Source of the DNA: Volvox africanus
Lineage: Eukaryota > Chlorophyta > Chlorophyceae > Chlamydomonadales > Volvocaceae
Direction: 5' to 3'
DNA: 64,000 bases
NCBI GenBank assembly: GCA_030268105.1
Contig: BSDZ01000112.1
Span: 434,001-498,000, forward strand
Below the pieces are notes generated by a model. That model was not told the DNA's origin and searched no databases. It was given only the letters and a program-made list of their open reading frames with translations. Below are positions 35,411-46,547 of this stretch, piece by piece (the first letter of the stretch is position 1; each line of letters starts with the position of its first letter). A program made the translations under genes and the position numbers.

Positions 35411-38339
35411 CCGCGGTGGGATCATAAGCGGCATTTCTGTGTCTCCGGTACCCGGTGACGGATCCACACCAGGACCACCACCAGGGCCAGAAGCGCCATT
35501 TCCACTACCTCCTGATCCACCAGCGCCCCCTACAGAGCCGCCTCCGTTACCGGACATTGAAGGTCCAGCAGACGCACCACCCAGAGGACCATCGTCATCG
35601 TCATCGCTATCTGAGTCCGAGTCCTCCTCAAAGTGTCCGGGGCCACTGAGTCCAGACCAGCAATGCCCTGCATCCACCAACTCTGACGCATTCCTCATGG
35701 GCAGGTCGCCAGTCGAGTGGATGGAGGCGCGCCATAATAGCGGAAACGAGTGTGGAAAATATGTAACACTGACACGAGTTGTCACCATACAAGGTGGTGG
35801 TTATCTTCACCAGCGGCCAACTCACGTGGGCTAACCCTTGCCTGCTTCTCCCAAGTAGGTTGTTTGGATTCCGTGCTCTTGGCCGTGAATGCTGTTGAGA
35901 GTCCTAAAGTAACTGGCGTACGGTGGAGACTTGTGGGTAAAGGCCTTCTGCAGCTTAAGCGGGTGTGGGGGACGAGAGGCGTGGAGTTGTGACGGGGAAG
36001 AACCGGCAGAGGGTAGCTTTTGAAAATGGCTATTCGTTCTTTGACTGCACACGTGCGACGAAGCTGCGGGGATATTGATTATTTTATGGTGCGGGTGGGG
36101 CCGAGTTCGATGAACGTGAGCCGACAATGTGCTACCCATTGTGGCGTCTTTTACTGCAGTCTGCATCACAGCAGCTGATGTGGGCGTGGTAGAGTTTCTG
36201 GGCTCTGGGCTCGATTTCACACCACGCAGGTTTATGAGAAGCAGGACCTGTGCTGCTTACCTGCTGGGTGATGTGCACTGTTGCGCACTTGTGACGGCGG
36301 CGATTACAGGAACCTGTGCGGCCTCATGAAATGCAAGGTATGACTATTGCTGATGCGGCAGGACAGGCCTCTGCGGTTCTGTTTTGGGTCCGTTATGAAC
36401 TGGACTTGGGACACAGCGCCATGTGCGCAGATATCCAAACAAACGCAATAAACTGTCCCAATCCCGGTCCCAACAACAGGTAAAAGGGTCCGTAAAGTAC
36501 ACACATACACTTTACCTTGTTTTGGAAGTTGGTTTCTAAGAAGTCCTGTTAGGAAAGAGAGACGTGCAGCCTTGCGAAAAGCTTTCTGCGATGGAGAAAG
36601 GCCGCCCCCTTAAAACGGTCCGTCTGCATCGGGACCCGCATCCCAGTGTCCCATAGCCGTGTCTCCAGCTGCAAGTCCATCCCGCTAGCTTTGTTGTGTG
36701 TATCAAACGAGGGATGCACCGACTGGGTCACCAAGGGGGTGACGTATGTGCAACCTGGACCTCTTGATGTGAATGGCAGGAACCAAATGGAAGGCGGAGT
36801 TGTTGCTTTCCTAGGGAAGCCGGACGCAGCATAACAAAGCTTGCTTCCCTATAGACGCCGCTGTTAAAACAGCTGACCTATTATGAGGGGAAAGTAAAGG
36901 CACAAGTGACAGACACAGGCACACAGAGGCAACATAAATGAACCAAAGTCTCTCATCACGCGTTCTTACACAGCTGAACGGTGAGGCGCCTCTGCGCCTC
37001 TCCCCAACTTATGTAACCGTACAACTCCCAACCAATTACCCACGACTCTCCAATGCCAAGGCAATGACAGACAGTAACCCCATGAGTCCATGAGTATAAC
37101 CCAGGCATTTTATGCGACATCTAGATCTCACCTCCGAAAATTTCGCCGTACGCACACACGCAGACATCACCACAGCCAACAGCTCCGGGGCAACACATCG
37201 CATGCAAGCGGTGGCGCATAAGCAAAGCCTGATGGGCTGTACTCAGCCTGCCTTACCATAAGTATTGGTTCAGTATGGAAGCAGCAGCTGCCAGGCCTCA
37301 ACAGGCCACCACACAAGCCGCGTATGTATTGCCAGCTTCGTCACCACCAACATATGCACGGTGCTATCGCGAAAGTCCCGGGGACATCCACATCCGTTTC
37401 AGCAGGTACTTGCACGAATGATGATGAACCCCGGTTTTCCGAATTATATATACTTCAATCCTCCAGCCATGCGAACTTCGCCAGCAGCGGTAGCCCTGGT
37501 ACAGAATCGTACTCCGAACGGAGGACCCGATATGCTCCCCATCCGCTGATCTTCGGCGAACTTATGTGCACGAAAACCCTTCAACGTCCTCCCTCCACAA
37601 CACTTTGCCCAAGCGGCTGGCCCCACCCTTGGCTGCCGTGCACACCATCAATTCGCTGTAAGTACACCTTTTGAAAAGCTCTGCCCGTTGCCAAGGCAAC
37701 GAAACATGTCCATGTTTTCATGAAACGCTCGCATGTCCATGTTTGTTAAAGCCCATTGGCGCCCCAACCCAAACCAACCTATCACTTCAATGGCGCCTAA
37801 CCGTAAGCGCGTAACGCCGTAGCCAAAAAAACTCCGTTCAGGTCGTGAACAACGGAATTGTGTGGGAGATGTTGCATGCAGCAGACCGGAAACGAAGGCA
37901 CTGAGAAGATCCACGTTTCACCTTGCTCCGTGTTAAGCAACACATTGTTCCGCCATTGTTATAGAACAGGCTTTGATTGTTCTACATGGGTAGGAGCCCT
38001 GAGAAGGTCCATCAAGGCCCCCGCTGGGCTGACCACTCGATGACAGTCACACAACCCACCGTTTTGCAGCTTCCGGGTCATAGCAGCGCTGCCGCTGGTA
38101 AGTTTCATCTCCGGCGCGCACCTCGCTTAGAACAGCGCCCTGCGCACGAAGCCAGCACCTGCCACGCGACCGTCGCCGCGATCACGCACAAGCCGCTTGG
38201 CGCCCTCGCGCAGCCACTCAGCCCTGTGTTGCCATCGGAACACAACGCGCACCAGGCAACCTAGGTCGTGGTCGACTAAAGGCTGCTGCACGCCGGGCTG
38301 TTGTAGCTAGGATAGGCTCACTGGAGTGCTGGGCCATCG

Positions 38340-39030
38340 GTGGCGGGTAAAGGTGGGTGGAGCTGGCCTGCAGGGACAAGCTGGGGTTCAAACCGTCAGT
38401 AGCGGACCCAGCACTGTTCATCAAGAGGGATGAGAAGGAGGTCGTCTACCTGCTGGTGCACGTGGACGACATCATCATCACCTCAGAAAACAAGGAACTC
38501 ATCAGGAGGGTAAAAGCAGCAATCAGGCAAGCCTTCAAGATTCGAGGTCTTGGAGAGGCAAAAGTCTTCCTAGGTATGGAGATCAGTCGGTGAGCGAACG
38601 GGGAAGTAAAGATATCGAGGAGCTGCTGCAGCAGCATCAACTCATCAATGCTAAGCCGTGAACGACTCCATTACCTCCTGGTTCTAGAGTCCTGCCAACA
38701 GAAGACGGCAACAAAGAGCTCGAGGACAGGACCAAGTACAGGGCACTTGTCGGCGAACTAAATTACCTGGCGACGAGCAACAAGACCCGATATCGCGCAG
38801 ACAATAATTGTACTGGCAGGCTTTATGGGGAAGCCATCCAAGGCTCACATGGGCCTGGCTTTGGGGGTGCTTCGATATTTGGCGGGTACCAAGGAGCTCG
38901 GAGGTCCACAACCGGCTACGTGTTCCTGTTAGGCGGAGCAGCTATCAGCTGGAACAGCCGGAACAGAATTGCAGTGCACGGTGGCAGTTTCGTCAGTGGA
39001 TGGTTGGCCTCCGGTACCAGCAGGTAATGT
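38340..39030 (+). pseudogene. Ty1/copia pol remnant (reverse transcriptase to RNase H), broken
   Basis: The frame at 38357-38593 carries the copia reverse transcriptase core: LGFKPSVADPALFIKR, then YLLVHVDDIIITSEN with the catalytic DD pair, then LGEAKVFLGMEISR. After a stop the copia sequence continues in shifted frames. YRALVGELNYLAT is at about 38738, GFMGKPSKAHMGLALGVLRY at about 38820, and RRSTTGYVFLLGGAAISW at about 38900. Frameshifts and stops separate them, and no LTRs, gag or integrase are visible nearby. This is a dead 5'- and 3'-truncated copy. The break points are described from the plus-strand frames only. Confidence 0.88.
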
Positions 39031-39189
39031 AATGGAACACAAGGTACAGGGTGGTATCACCCATATACCTTATGAAGCATGTAGTTGTCAACCACTTCTA
39101 TCTGTAAAAACGGAGAAGGTTTTATAGGTGTGAATTCTTCCTCTTCTCCAAAACATATTTTTTACGCAATGAATTATTCTTTAATGGTG

Positions 39190-39910
39190 TTGCCTAAAAA
39201 GAAGGTTGAGGTGTAGGAAAAAAGCTAAAATCATCAACTTTTTGTGTATCAGTATATAGTTTAGGGGCTTCAGAGGCGTCTACTTCTTTGTCAATTATGT
39301 TATCCGGAATAAATTCATCTGTAGTTGATTTTATTGTAATAAGTTCATTGATTTGAGCTACGCATCCTCCTGAGTCTTTGGTTTCCACTTTAATCGCCCC
39401 GTATCCGTTTTTTCAGAAAGAGAACATTTTTCCTGACTATCATGCCCTGCGATGATTTTACCATGATTCATTTCATCATTCGTCAGGCCTAGCTTTTGCA
39501 AAGCCGGTTATATTACCTCTGGATATTCTGATAAGGTAGAAGTAGAATTCGTGAATAAGAATTCGTGCCCATGTTTTAGTGTCGTGTGAATGGTAGATAA
39601 TAATTCAAAAGGGTTTCTTAAACCAGTCGTAGAATCTGCTAAAAATTGATCTGCTAAAAAATTAATCTGCTAAAAAATTATCTATTGATTCTTTCGGTGC
39701 TTGCTTTTACAAAGCCGGTTTGATTACCTCTGGATATTCTGATAAGGTAGAAATAGCTATTTTGTGCCCATGTTTTAATGTCGTGTGTATAGTAGATAAT
39801 AGTTTCAAAGGGTTTCTTAATTCTTAAGTCGTAGAATCTGCTGAAAACTCATCTATTAATTCTTTCGGTGCTTGCCCCGTAATTTTTACAATGCTCCCTT
39901 CGTCCTAGCT
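39190..39910 (-). pseudogene. AT-rich decayed reading frame with internal tandem duplication
   Basis: This stretch is clearly more AT-rich than its surroundings. The minus strand reads as protein in pieces broken by stops and a frameshift: KITGQAPKELIDEFSADSTT, LLSTIHTTLKHGHK, TLSEYPEVI, LQKLGLTNDEMNHGKII, and a final uninterrupted 64-residue frame at 39388-39194 ending PTPQPSF. A block of about 130-150 nt, from CAAAGCCGG to GGGTTTCTTA on the plus strand, occurs twice (about 39498-39620 and 39710-39817). I do not recognise the protein. Composition and codon use are unlike the neighbouring GC-rich genes, which suggests transfer from an AT-rich source (a large algal DNA virus or an organelle are possibilities). 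Confidence 0.5.
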
Positions 39911-40822
39911 GTGAAGTTCAGTCGAAAGCGACCATGAATTCCGACAAAGCTGCAGTTTGATAATATTCCGTTTCCTAAATCGCTGATCGATTGGTTGTGT
40001 CGCTTTTGTGTCTTTCCGTCGTTCTATGTGTTGCAGCCTTCACACTTCTGCTTATGATCAAGCACTTGGGATTGGACATTTGGTGTCGAAGCTACTTTGG
40101 CGTGCTTCCTACCAATCACATACTGCGCGCCGTTCGACTACTTTCACGGGGCGGGCTTGGCCGTGCGTTCATCGTTATAGCACTGTCCAGCACGAAGCTA
40201 CCCAGAAGGTATATAAGGCCCACAATCGATTGCAGTTTACATTTACCTTGATGTTCGGGATTCTTCAAAGCTAGGACGCGCCGTCGTCCGTAGCCTTCGC
40301 ACGTCCATCTCTGCGAGCGATTATTCGTCGTTGCGGCATCAGGGAGCAGCGCATCCCTTGCTCCGTGATTGTTGACCGCTGTTTTAGGCCTTCGCCTGCT
40401 GGTCTGCAGTGGCGAAGTTCTCTTCGGTGAGGAACGATTCAGAATTAACAAGGCATGATAGATAGAGATGCAGACCTTCATACCTACCCGCCATTGGAAG
40501 CAGAAGGCAGGACTTGTCACCTGCCTGTCTTTTGCCTGGATTTTGTTGTTGATTTAAATTTTTCCTAAGGTGCCAAGACGAAAACGAAGGCGCGCCATTA
40601 ATGACGCCGTCTGTCGCTCTGTCCGTTTCGATGAAAAACCGACAACAACTACCGTCATACCTTGTGCTTTAGAACGCCGGACAGATCCCTTCGGATTTCT
40701 CTTCTTGCATGTTTACTTATTAATAAGCTGTGCTCGCTGCCCAGTTGCCTAATCACTCGCTTCACTTTTTTTGTCGAAACCAACTGACAGAACTGGCAGA
40801 ACATACACCACGCCGAGCCAGT

Positions 40823-42027
40823 ATGAAGGCCCTGGTGTTCATCCTTCTTATCGCGGCTTGCCCCGGTGGACTACTGATGCGGCCCGCCACTGCCGCGGAG
40901 CTTCGGGGAAACATCATCGCCGTGATGGCTGCAGGCAAGAGTCGCTGAAGATGCAACGCGGCCATGCACGCCTGCACTGCACCGCTCAGATAGAAGAGGC
41001 GATTATGGAGTAGTTACCTCACGGGGCAGGCAGGATACGAGAAATATACTGCCAAGAGTCGCGCGACTACGTGAGGCTCCTGTTATTACGTACGCGCACC
41101 TACCTACCCAGCTCCTCCCTGCTCCTCGATGATTGCTGTACGGAACGAACCGACTTTTGCAAAGTCTGACATTAGTTCGTTGCAAGAATAAGCGAACGAC
41201 ACTTATATGGCCGAGGCCGAGATCTTTTATATTCCTTTTTCTGGATTGCTTCAAACACTCGCTCTGAGCGCGCGTCTGTCTCCCATCCTTGACCTTAAGA
41301 GACTTCATTTGATATCCAATAATATTGAAGCAGCAACCCGGTAATAATTGATGTAAGCTTAGACTTGAGCTTCCTCCCGCTGCTGTGCTTTGATAAGCTC
41401 TACTGTGCTGTGCTGTGCTGTGCTGTGCTGCGTATGCTGTCAGCAGGCACGAATTTGGATCCCGAGGACGCGGAGGACCACGACAATCAACGTGTCGTCG
41501 CGCGCCGTGCCGTCTTACCCTGCATTCATCCAAGACGGCGTCTCTCGCAGGCAGGCGTAGCCGCCGCCGGAGCCAAAGGTCTTCCGTGGTGCAATGACGA
41601 CATCGACAGTTGGTGGCGCTCACCACCGCCGCCACCACCAAGTCCGCCACCGCCGCCACCACCAAGGCCGCCACCCCCGCCACCACCAAGTCCGCCACCC
41701 CCGCCACCACCAAGGCCGCCACCGCCGCCACGACCAAGGCCGCCACCGCCGCCACGACCAAGGCCGCCATTGCCAAGGCCGCTATCAAGTTTCTCACCTT
41801 CCCCTCTGAAACGTCCCTCTCCTCCATTTAAATGGTACCCTTCGAAATCCGAACCCCCTCCACCACTGCCGGCACCGAAATCACCTCCGCCCCCAGTTAA
41901 GAGGTCGCCGCCTTTGCGGCCGCCGAGTACACCGTTATCGCCGGCAACGCTTGTTGTGACGGATCTCTGTGGACGATCGGGTGATTATAAAGGAAAGCCA
42001 TGGGTATGGCCTGAGCTGTGCCCGTAA
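40823..42027 (+). CDS. Small secreted hydroxyproline-rich glycoprotein (HRGP)
   Basis: Two exons, 40823-40934 and 41447-42027; 693 nt, 230 residues. A clear signal peptide (MKALVFILLIAACPGGLL...ATAA) is followed by a short acidic part and a Cys-containing segment (GLPWCNDDIDSWW). Then comes a Pro-rich rod, residues about 93-155, of (P)n with S or R every 7-8 residues, such as SPPPPPPSPPPPPPPRPP, then RPRP units. The tail is Lys/Ser/Pro-rich and ends DLCGRSGDYKGKPWVWPELC. Such rods are hydroxylated and glycosylated in the volvocine wall or extracellular matrix. I see no complete pherophorin domain. The intron begins GCAAGA (GC-AG type), supported because the join is in phase and links the signal peptide to the rod. 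A TGTAA at 42715-42719 may be the poly(A) signal. The 274-codon antisense frame is a shadow of the repeat. Confidence 0.8.
41403..41431. repeat. (TGTGC)n microsatellite
   Basis: About five to six TGTGC units near the 3' end of the HRGP intron. Confidence 0.85.
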
Positions 42028-43899
42028 TGAAATACGCTGGAGGCTAGCTGAGCAGCTATATACATATAGGCGTGGCAGGTGCGGGCTGACTGCGTTGTGT
42101 TACAGTGCTGATTGCTCGATCCTCCCATTTCTATGTACGCGTACTCGAATATTGGGAGCTCCTGTACGGACGGTGGCTTCATTTCCGGCTGCCTGGTCCT
42201 GCTGAGCGAGGACGATGCTGTATACATGTGCACAGGGCTGCTGTCGATAGATCACATCAGCGCATCTATCCAATCGACGTCGACGTATCCAGATTAGGGT
42301 GTCATCGAGGTTAAATTGAAAAATAGGGTGTCGGCTTCCTCGAAGCCGGAAAAAGGGCTGGGCCCCCACAATCCGTACAGGCCGGTTACTTCACAATGAA
42401 ACGGTTTGAAGTTTGCGAGTTTGCGATGATGCCGGCTCATGACGTTAGCAGGCAAACGACTGCAAACGCAAGGGCAGGGACCTCACGCCGCTCACGCCGT
42501 CGTACACATTTTGCCAAAGCGAACGGCGAGGACGTCAAGTGTTAGAGTGTCTCCAGTACTACTGATGGAAAGCTTTAAGCTGTATCTCCGAAATGCCTGC
42601 GGCTTCAGCAATTGACCCCACAGCATCGACCTCCATGTCGGCAATGTGGAACTCTTCTGCCCCGAGAATTGGGTTAAATTAATTGTACAAAACGTTACAT
42701 TCTTTGTAGATAACTGTAAGCAAATTCGTCGACCTGCTGGTGGCAAATCGCCATGCCCTTGAGAGCAGCTTAGCCACCCAAACTTGTTGTTCGATTCATT
42801 TCACGCCGTCATGCCAGAACTCCATTATGAGAGACGAGGCACCTTTTGGAATGAAATTTAGGCCGAGAGGCGTTGATGTGACCTTGACCAGGGTCAAAGA
42901 AGACTGATAAACTTGTTTGTACGCATAAAATTGTTATTGGCCAAAATAAAGATACATTGCAATATAGAATGTAATATGTGACCAATAACGCGATTCCGCC
43001 GCACGAGATTTTATGTTTGGTCCGTCACATTCGACGGACATGGGCAATCCCACATGGCGGGGCCCCCCTGAGCGCTTCGCGCCAGGGCCCCGGCCAAAAA
43101 TGTGGCCACCGCATCGATTAAGGTGGTGAGGGGCATGAGGAGGGCAGGCAGTCGAGCCCAAAACCTCCTCCAGCTTCTCATGAATGCATGCTGCTGCCTC
43201 TAACAAGATTACCCTGTCGTACAGCCGGTGGCCCAGCAAGACGACGCGCAGCAAATATTTTATCTTTGGAGTTTGAGCCGGTAGTTGAGCCGGTTCTTAA
43301 TTATATACGGCTGCCTGGTAAATATATGGTCAACACATGCGGTTTGGTCATGTGAAGCAAGTATGGATTTCATTAGCAGCGGGGACTTCATGCTACAGCC
43401 GGCAACACCAACGACGGTATAGGATTCGATTACAGTTATCAACGTCAAATAATTGACGTCGAATCCAGTCAACTGGCTTATTCGTGGATCCCTGGCAGGG
43501 CTCGGAAGGCAGCGGTAGACTATGGTAACGGGGTATCATGGCGTGAACTGAAGAAAAAACACCCTTTCCTGCAAAGAAGACTTGCATTGGGTGCACAGTT
43601 CTATCCTATGAATACTTTCTTAAGCGCCGTCGTCGCTCACCGCTCGTACGTTACACCCAAGCACACAGACATTAAGTCAAACTGGTTACGTGACCAACAA
43701 GGCAATAACGAAGGGGAAATCGGCAAGGGAATAAGGCTAGTCGAACAACCAACCAACCGTGCCTCTGCCCTCTGGCGCTCCCCTCCCTTTCCTGCCCTGG
43801 AAACCCCTTCACCCGGCACACATTCGACCCAGCTCCGTCCAAAGACGCCGCTCGGGTTCTGAAGGGCGCCAGTCCGCTGCCGTGCACTTATCGGCCGGC
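42028..43899. other. Gene-free interval before the retrotransposon
   Basis: No gene recognised. A minus-strand frame at 42934-43254 (beginning LLGHRLYDRVILLEAAACIH in its early part) reads smoothly but lacks a known domain or confirmed splice sites. A small perfect hairpin, CGGCTTCCTCGAAGCCG, is at about 42333-42349. Confidence 0.4.
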
Positions 43900-44314
43900 T
43901 GTTGTATCCTTAATGCATTTCGGTAATTCATTAAGATATAATAATTATCTGTTTATTATTTTATAATATAATATATTTAATTATCATATTAACTGTTTCA
44001 TGTTTCCATCTGGCATTCGATTTGTGGATTTGGTCTCGGCTGTCGACGACCAATACTAACCGACTTCCTGAAACATCCGAACCTGTCGGTTACTCCATAA
44101 CCTGTATGGAATGGGCCATTTACCGCCTGAATGGTAAATGGTGGAACATCTGGTTCCTGGTTCACTGAATCTCCGGTTGTAGTGGTGACTTCTGAAGGTC
44201 ACGCCCGGTTCGAGGCCTCTCAAGTACGACCTAGTCGGCGGCTCTACTTAATCGGGCTCTGGCACAACAACCGGTATCTTTTGATACCACCCTTCGTGGG
44301 TACCATATACAACA
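43900..44314 (+). repeat. 5' LTR
   Basis: 415 bp, starts TGTTGTATCC and ends ATACAACA; identical to 50640-51054. The first 100 bp are strongly AT-rich. It should contain the element's promoter and poly(A) signal. Confidence 0.95.
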
Positions 44315-44317
44315 AGC

Positions 44318-44331
44318 TGGTATCGAGACCG
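44318..44331 (+). other. Primer-binding site
   Basis: TGGTATCGAGACCG starts 3 nt after the LTR. TGG is the complement of the tRNA CCA end. The next bases differ from the common initiator-Met site TGGTATCAGAGC, so the primer tRNA is unknown. Confidence 0.65.
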
Positions 44332-44461
44332 TTCCTCCCTGGGACGTCTCGTCAAGTCTTCCGCTGAAATCGTTCAAGCCTTCTCAAGTCTTTCTGTGGT
44401 AACTGCTCAAGCCACTCTAACCGCGCAACGCGCTCAAGCCACTCAAGCTGCCCTTTTATAA

Positions 44462-44569
44462 ATGGACATCGACCACGATCTTCCTCCTGCCGACATCCCT
44501 CTGGACATGGAGACATTGCCTGAGGAGCTGAGCGCCGCCATTTTCGCTGCGGCTACCACCGGTCTGTAA
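44462..44569 (+). CDS. Small leader ORF in the retrotransposon
   Basis: ATG to TAA, 35 residues, acidic (MDIDHDLPPADIPLDMETLP at its start). It lies in the 800-nt leader before gag. It could be a regulatory upstream ORF, or a 5' gag exon joined by splicing. I could not find an in-phase splice to gag, so its status is uncertain. Confidence 0.35.
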   Translation: MDIDHDLPPADIPLDMETLPEELSAAIFAAATTGL

Positions 44570-45119
44570 TATTCACGAAATTAGTCTAGTGACACTTAGA
44601 ACCTGCTCTCTGTGAGTTTGGCTGTGCTTTCTGTTAAAGTCAATCTCTAAGTTAGTCGCGGTCAACGTGGCTCGCGACCTAGACAATTCTGCCTTCTCTG
44701 TTAGGTAATATCTTCCTGCAACACTGCTTTCTATCTAGAACTTGTATTGCAGTTTTGCTGAGGAATCCCTGTAGTTGCGGGTTCGATAGTACCTTCGCAT
44801 CGAATCCAACGAGGAGTCGACTTCGTGAATTCACTTCGGCTTTCACTAATACATATATATCTCTATTACTTGAAAGGTATTGTGTTTGTTCCAACCGCCG
44901 TGAGTGCTTCTGCAGTGTCAACACCTCAGACCCTTCGGAGCGGCACCTCTGCCCAGTCACTCCGATCCATCGCAAATCAACTTCACGCGCGGACTTCAAA
45001 ATTTTTGAAGTTCATCGAAGGCATCCAAGCGTTGGGTAGGCCCTGGTCCTTGCCTTTGCTTTGCCTTTCGCCAGAACAGTCACTCGCAGTTCGATCTGTT
45101 AGGCTTTCAGGCATACAAT

Positions 45120-46499
45120 ATGCAAGCCTCGAACTTAGCGAATGCTGTCTCGGCTCTTGCTGCCAACACCTTTCAGTTTGTTGGCCGGATTGCTGCTAAT
45201 GCTAGCCAAGCGAATAGGTGGGAATGGCTCTCTAGGTTGACACAGCCACCAAATGCTGCTGTGGCAGGCGGTATCGACCTTCCGAACCAGCCTTCACCTA
45301 TTCCCAGGCAAGGCGGCACAGCATCCCCTGAGGCACCTACATCACCTATTTATGCCCCATCCCCTTTTTATGTTCATGGCCCTGCTGTAGTGTCAAACCA
45401 TTTGACACCTGGTGCCGTGGATATTCCTGGGATGGCTCCCGCTGCTGCCGCAACAACTTGTGCTGCTGTTGCGGGCACCTCTTCCAGGCCACCTGGGCCT
45501 CCTCATACTGGACATGAGGACGAGGTGATAAAAATAGCGATCGCAGTGCCTAAGCTGAATATCCCTATGGATGTTAAGCTTTCTGATTTAGGACGAGTTG
45601 CTGCGCCTCTAACACGGGCCTTTGTCCGTAATGTTAGGAACTACTTTGCCACAGCCCGTGGGGGTCAACAGGACTCTACGCGCCGTCTTTTCTTGGCCAC
45701 TGCCTTTGAAGGCGCGGCAAGATTATGGCACGATCAATGGACTAACGCAAGGGATTCTTATACATCTGAGGAACTGCTAGAAGCACTGCTTGTCCGTTTT
45801 GCACCCCAGGTCCAGTCACGTGATACTGAGGCACGCCTGAAATTAAATGCTGGCAAATATCGCATGCGCCCTGGAGAAACTGTCTCTGCCTATCAGAGCC
45901 GCTTTGAGGCTCTTGTCACGCCCATTGCGGACCTGTCTGATAGTGAGCGTGTGTTTTGGTTTCAGCAGGGCCTCTCATCCGACCTTAGTGGGGACTGTGC
46001 AACTGACCTGTCGGGTAAAACCTTTAAGTCATATACAGACTTGGTTCAGTTCTCCCTGGGAGCTGAACTTAGGTTACTGGCCCGACGGGAATCTGACAAA
46101 CTGGCCCGTCCCAAAATGAACATGCTGTCGGTACAGGACATGGCCTGCGACGACCCTGACGAGGAGACCCCGGCGCCCCCGACCAAAAAACCGCGGGCTG
46201 CATCCGTTCGTCCAGGCATCACCGGGCACGAGGATCAGCCGCGGCAGGTTAAGGGCGCCGGTAAGTCTAAGAGGGGCGGCGGACAGCAGGGGAGGCACTT
46301 GGCCCCAAAAGGGGGCCACGTGCAGAAGAAGGGGCCCAAGCAGAACCTAGCGGAATATTTAACCACATTCAAATGTACTAGACGGGAGTTCCATTTCCGT
46401 AAACAACATGGGATGTGCCTCCGTTGCGGTTCCGACCAACATAGGGTTGACTCCTGCCCAATGCTGGGGGCGGAGAAAAATAAGGGTAAGGACCACTAG
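45120..46499 (+). CDS. gag: Gag polyprotein of the Ty3/gypsy element
   Basis: 459 codons before TAG. Residues about 140-320 are the capsid-like region found in gypsy Gag proteins (e.g. FEGAARLWHDQW, YRMRPGETVSAYQSRFEAL). A basic region follows, and a CCHC zinc knuckle CLRCGSDQHRVDSC at about 433-446 (C-x2-C-x4-H-x4-C) binds RNA. The first ATG of the frame was taken as start. The frame continues past the TAG at 46497-46499 directly into pol without any shift. Confidence 0.92.
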   Translation: MQASNLANAVSALAANTFQFVGRIAANASQANRWEWLSRLTQPPNAAVAGGIDLPNQPSPIPRQGGTASPEAPTSPIYAPSPFYVHGPAVVSNHLTPGAVDIPGMAPAAAATTCAAVAGTSSRPPGPPHTGHEDEVIKIAIAVPKLNIPMDVKLSDLGRVAAPLTRAFVRNVRNYFATARGGQQDSTRRLFLATAFEGAARLWHDQWTNARDSYTSEELLEALLVRFAPQVQSRDTEARLKLNAGKYRMRPGETVSAYQSRFEALVTPIADLSDSERVFWFQQGLSSDLSGDCATDLSGKTFKSYTDLVQFSLGAELRLLARRESDKLARPKMNMLSVQDMACDDPDEETPAPPTKKPRAASVRPGITGHEDQPRQVKGAGKSKRGGGQQGRHLAPKGGHVQKKGPKQNLAEYLTTFKCTRREFHFRKQHGMCLRCGSDQHRVDSCPMLGAEKNKGKDH

Positions 46500-46547
46500 G
46501 AACTTGCCCAGGCTGGTATAGAGGGATCACCACCTGGGGTCTTTGCT

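Larger units (their letters stand above)
33915..38339. other. Gene-poor interval with GC island
   Basis: The 3' UTR of MORN3 starts here; a TGTAA at 34936-34940 could end it. I found no gene I can defend. Both strands are open over 35094-35834: plus-strand Pro-rich, minus-strand Asp/Gly-rich with the acidic run EEDSDSDSDDDDDG. Low complexity explains this double openness. Short open frames near 36129, 37275 and 37977 have possible splice sites but no recognisable domains. Confidence 0.4.

Noticed and set aside
35094..35834. 246-codon plus-strand and 215-codon minus-strand frames as genes
   Set aside because: Both arise from low-complexity GC-rich DNA on opposite strands; neither has a domain or confirmed splice sites, so neither is called as a gene.
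41003..41827. 274-codon open frame on the minus strand
   Set aside because: It is the antisense of the Pro-rich repeat of the HRGP gene; the plus strand has signal peptide, splice sites and composition of a real protein.
44200..44240. tRNA-like GGTTCGAGGCC in the LTR
   Set aside because: The B-box-like word has no cloverleaf around it; no tRNA gene is supported anywhere in the window.
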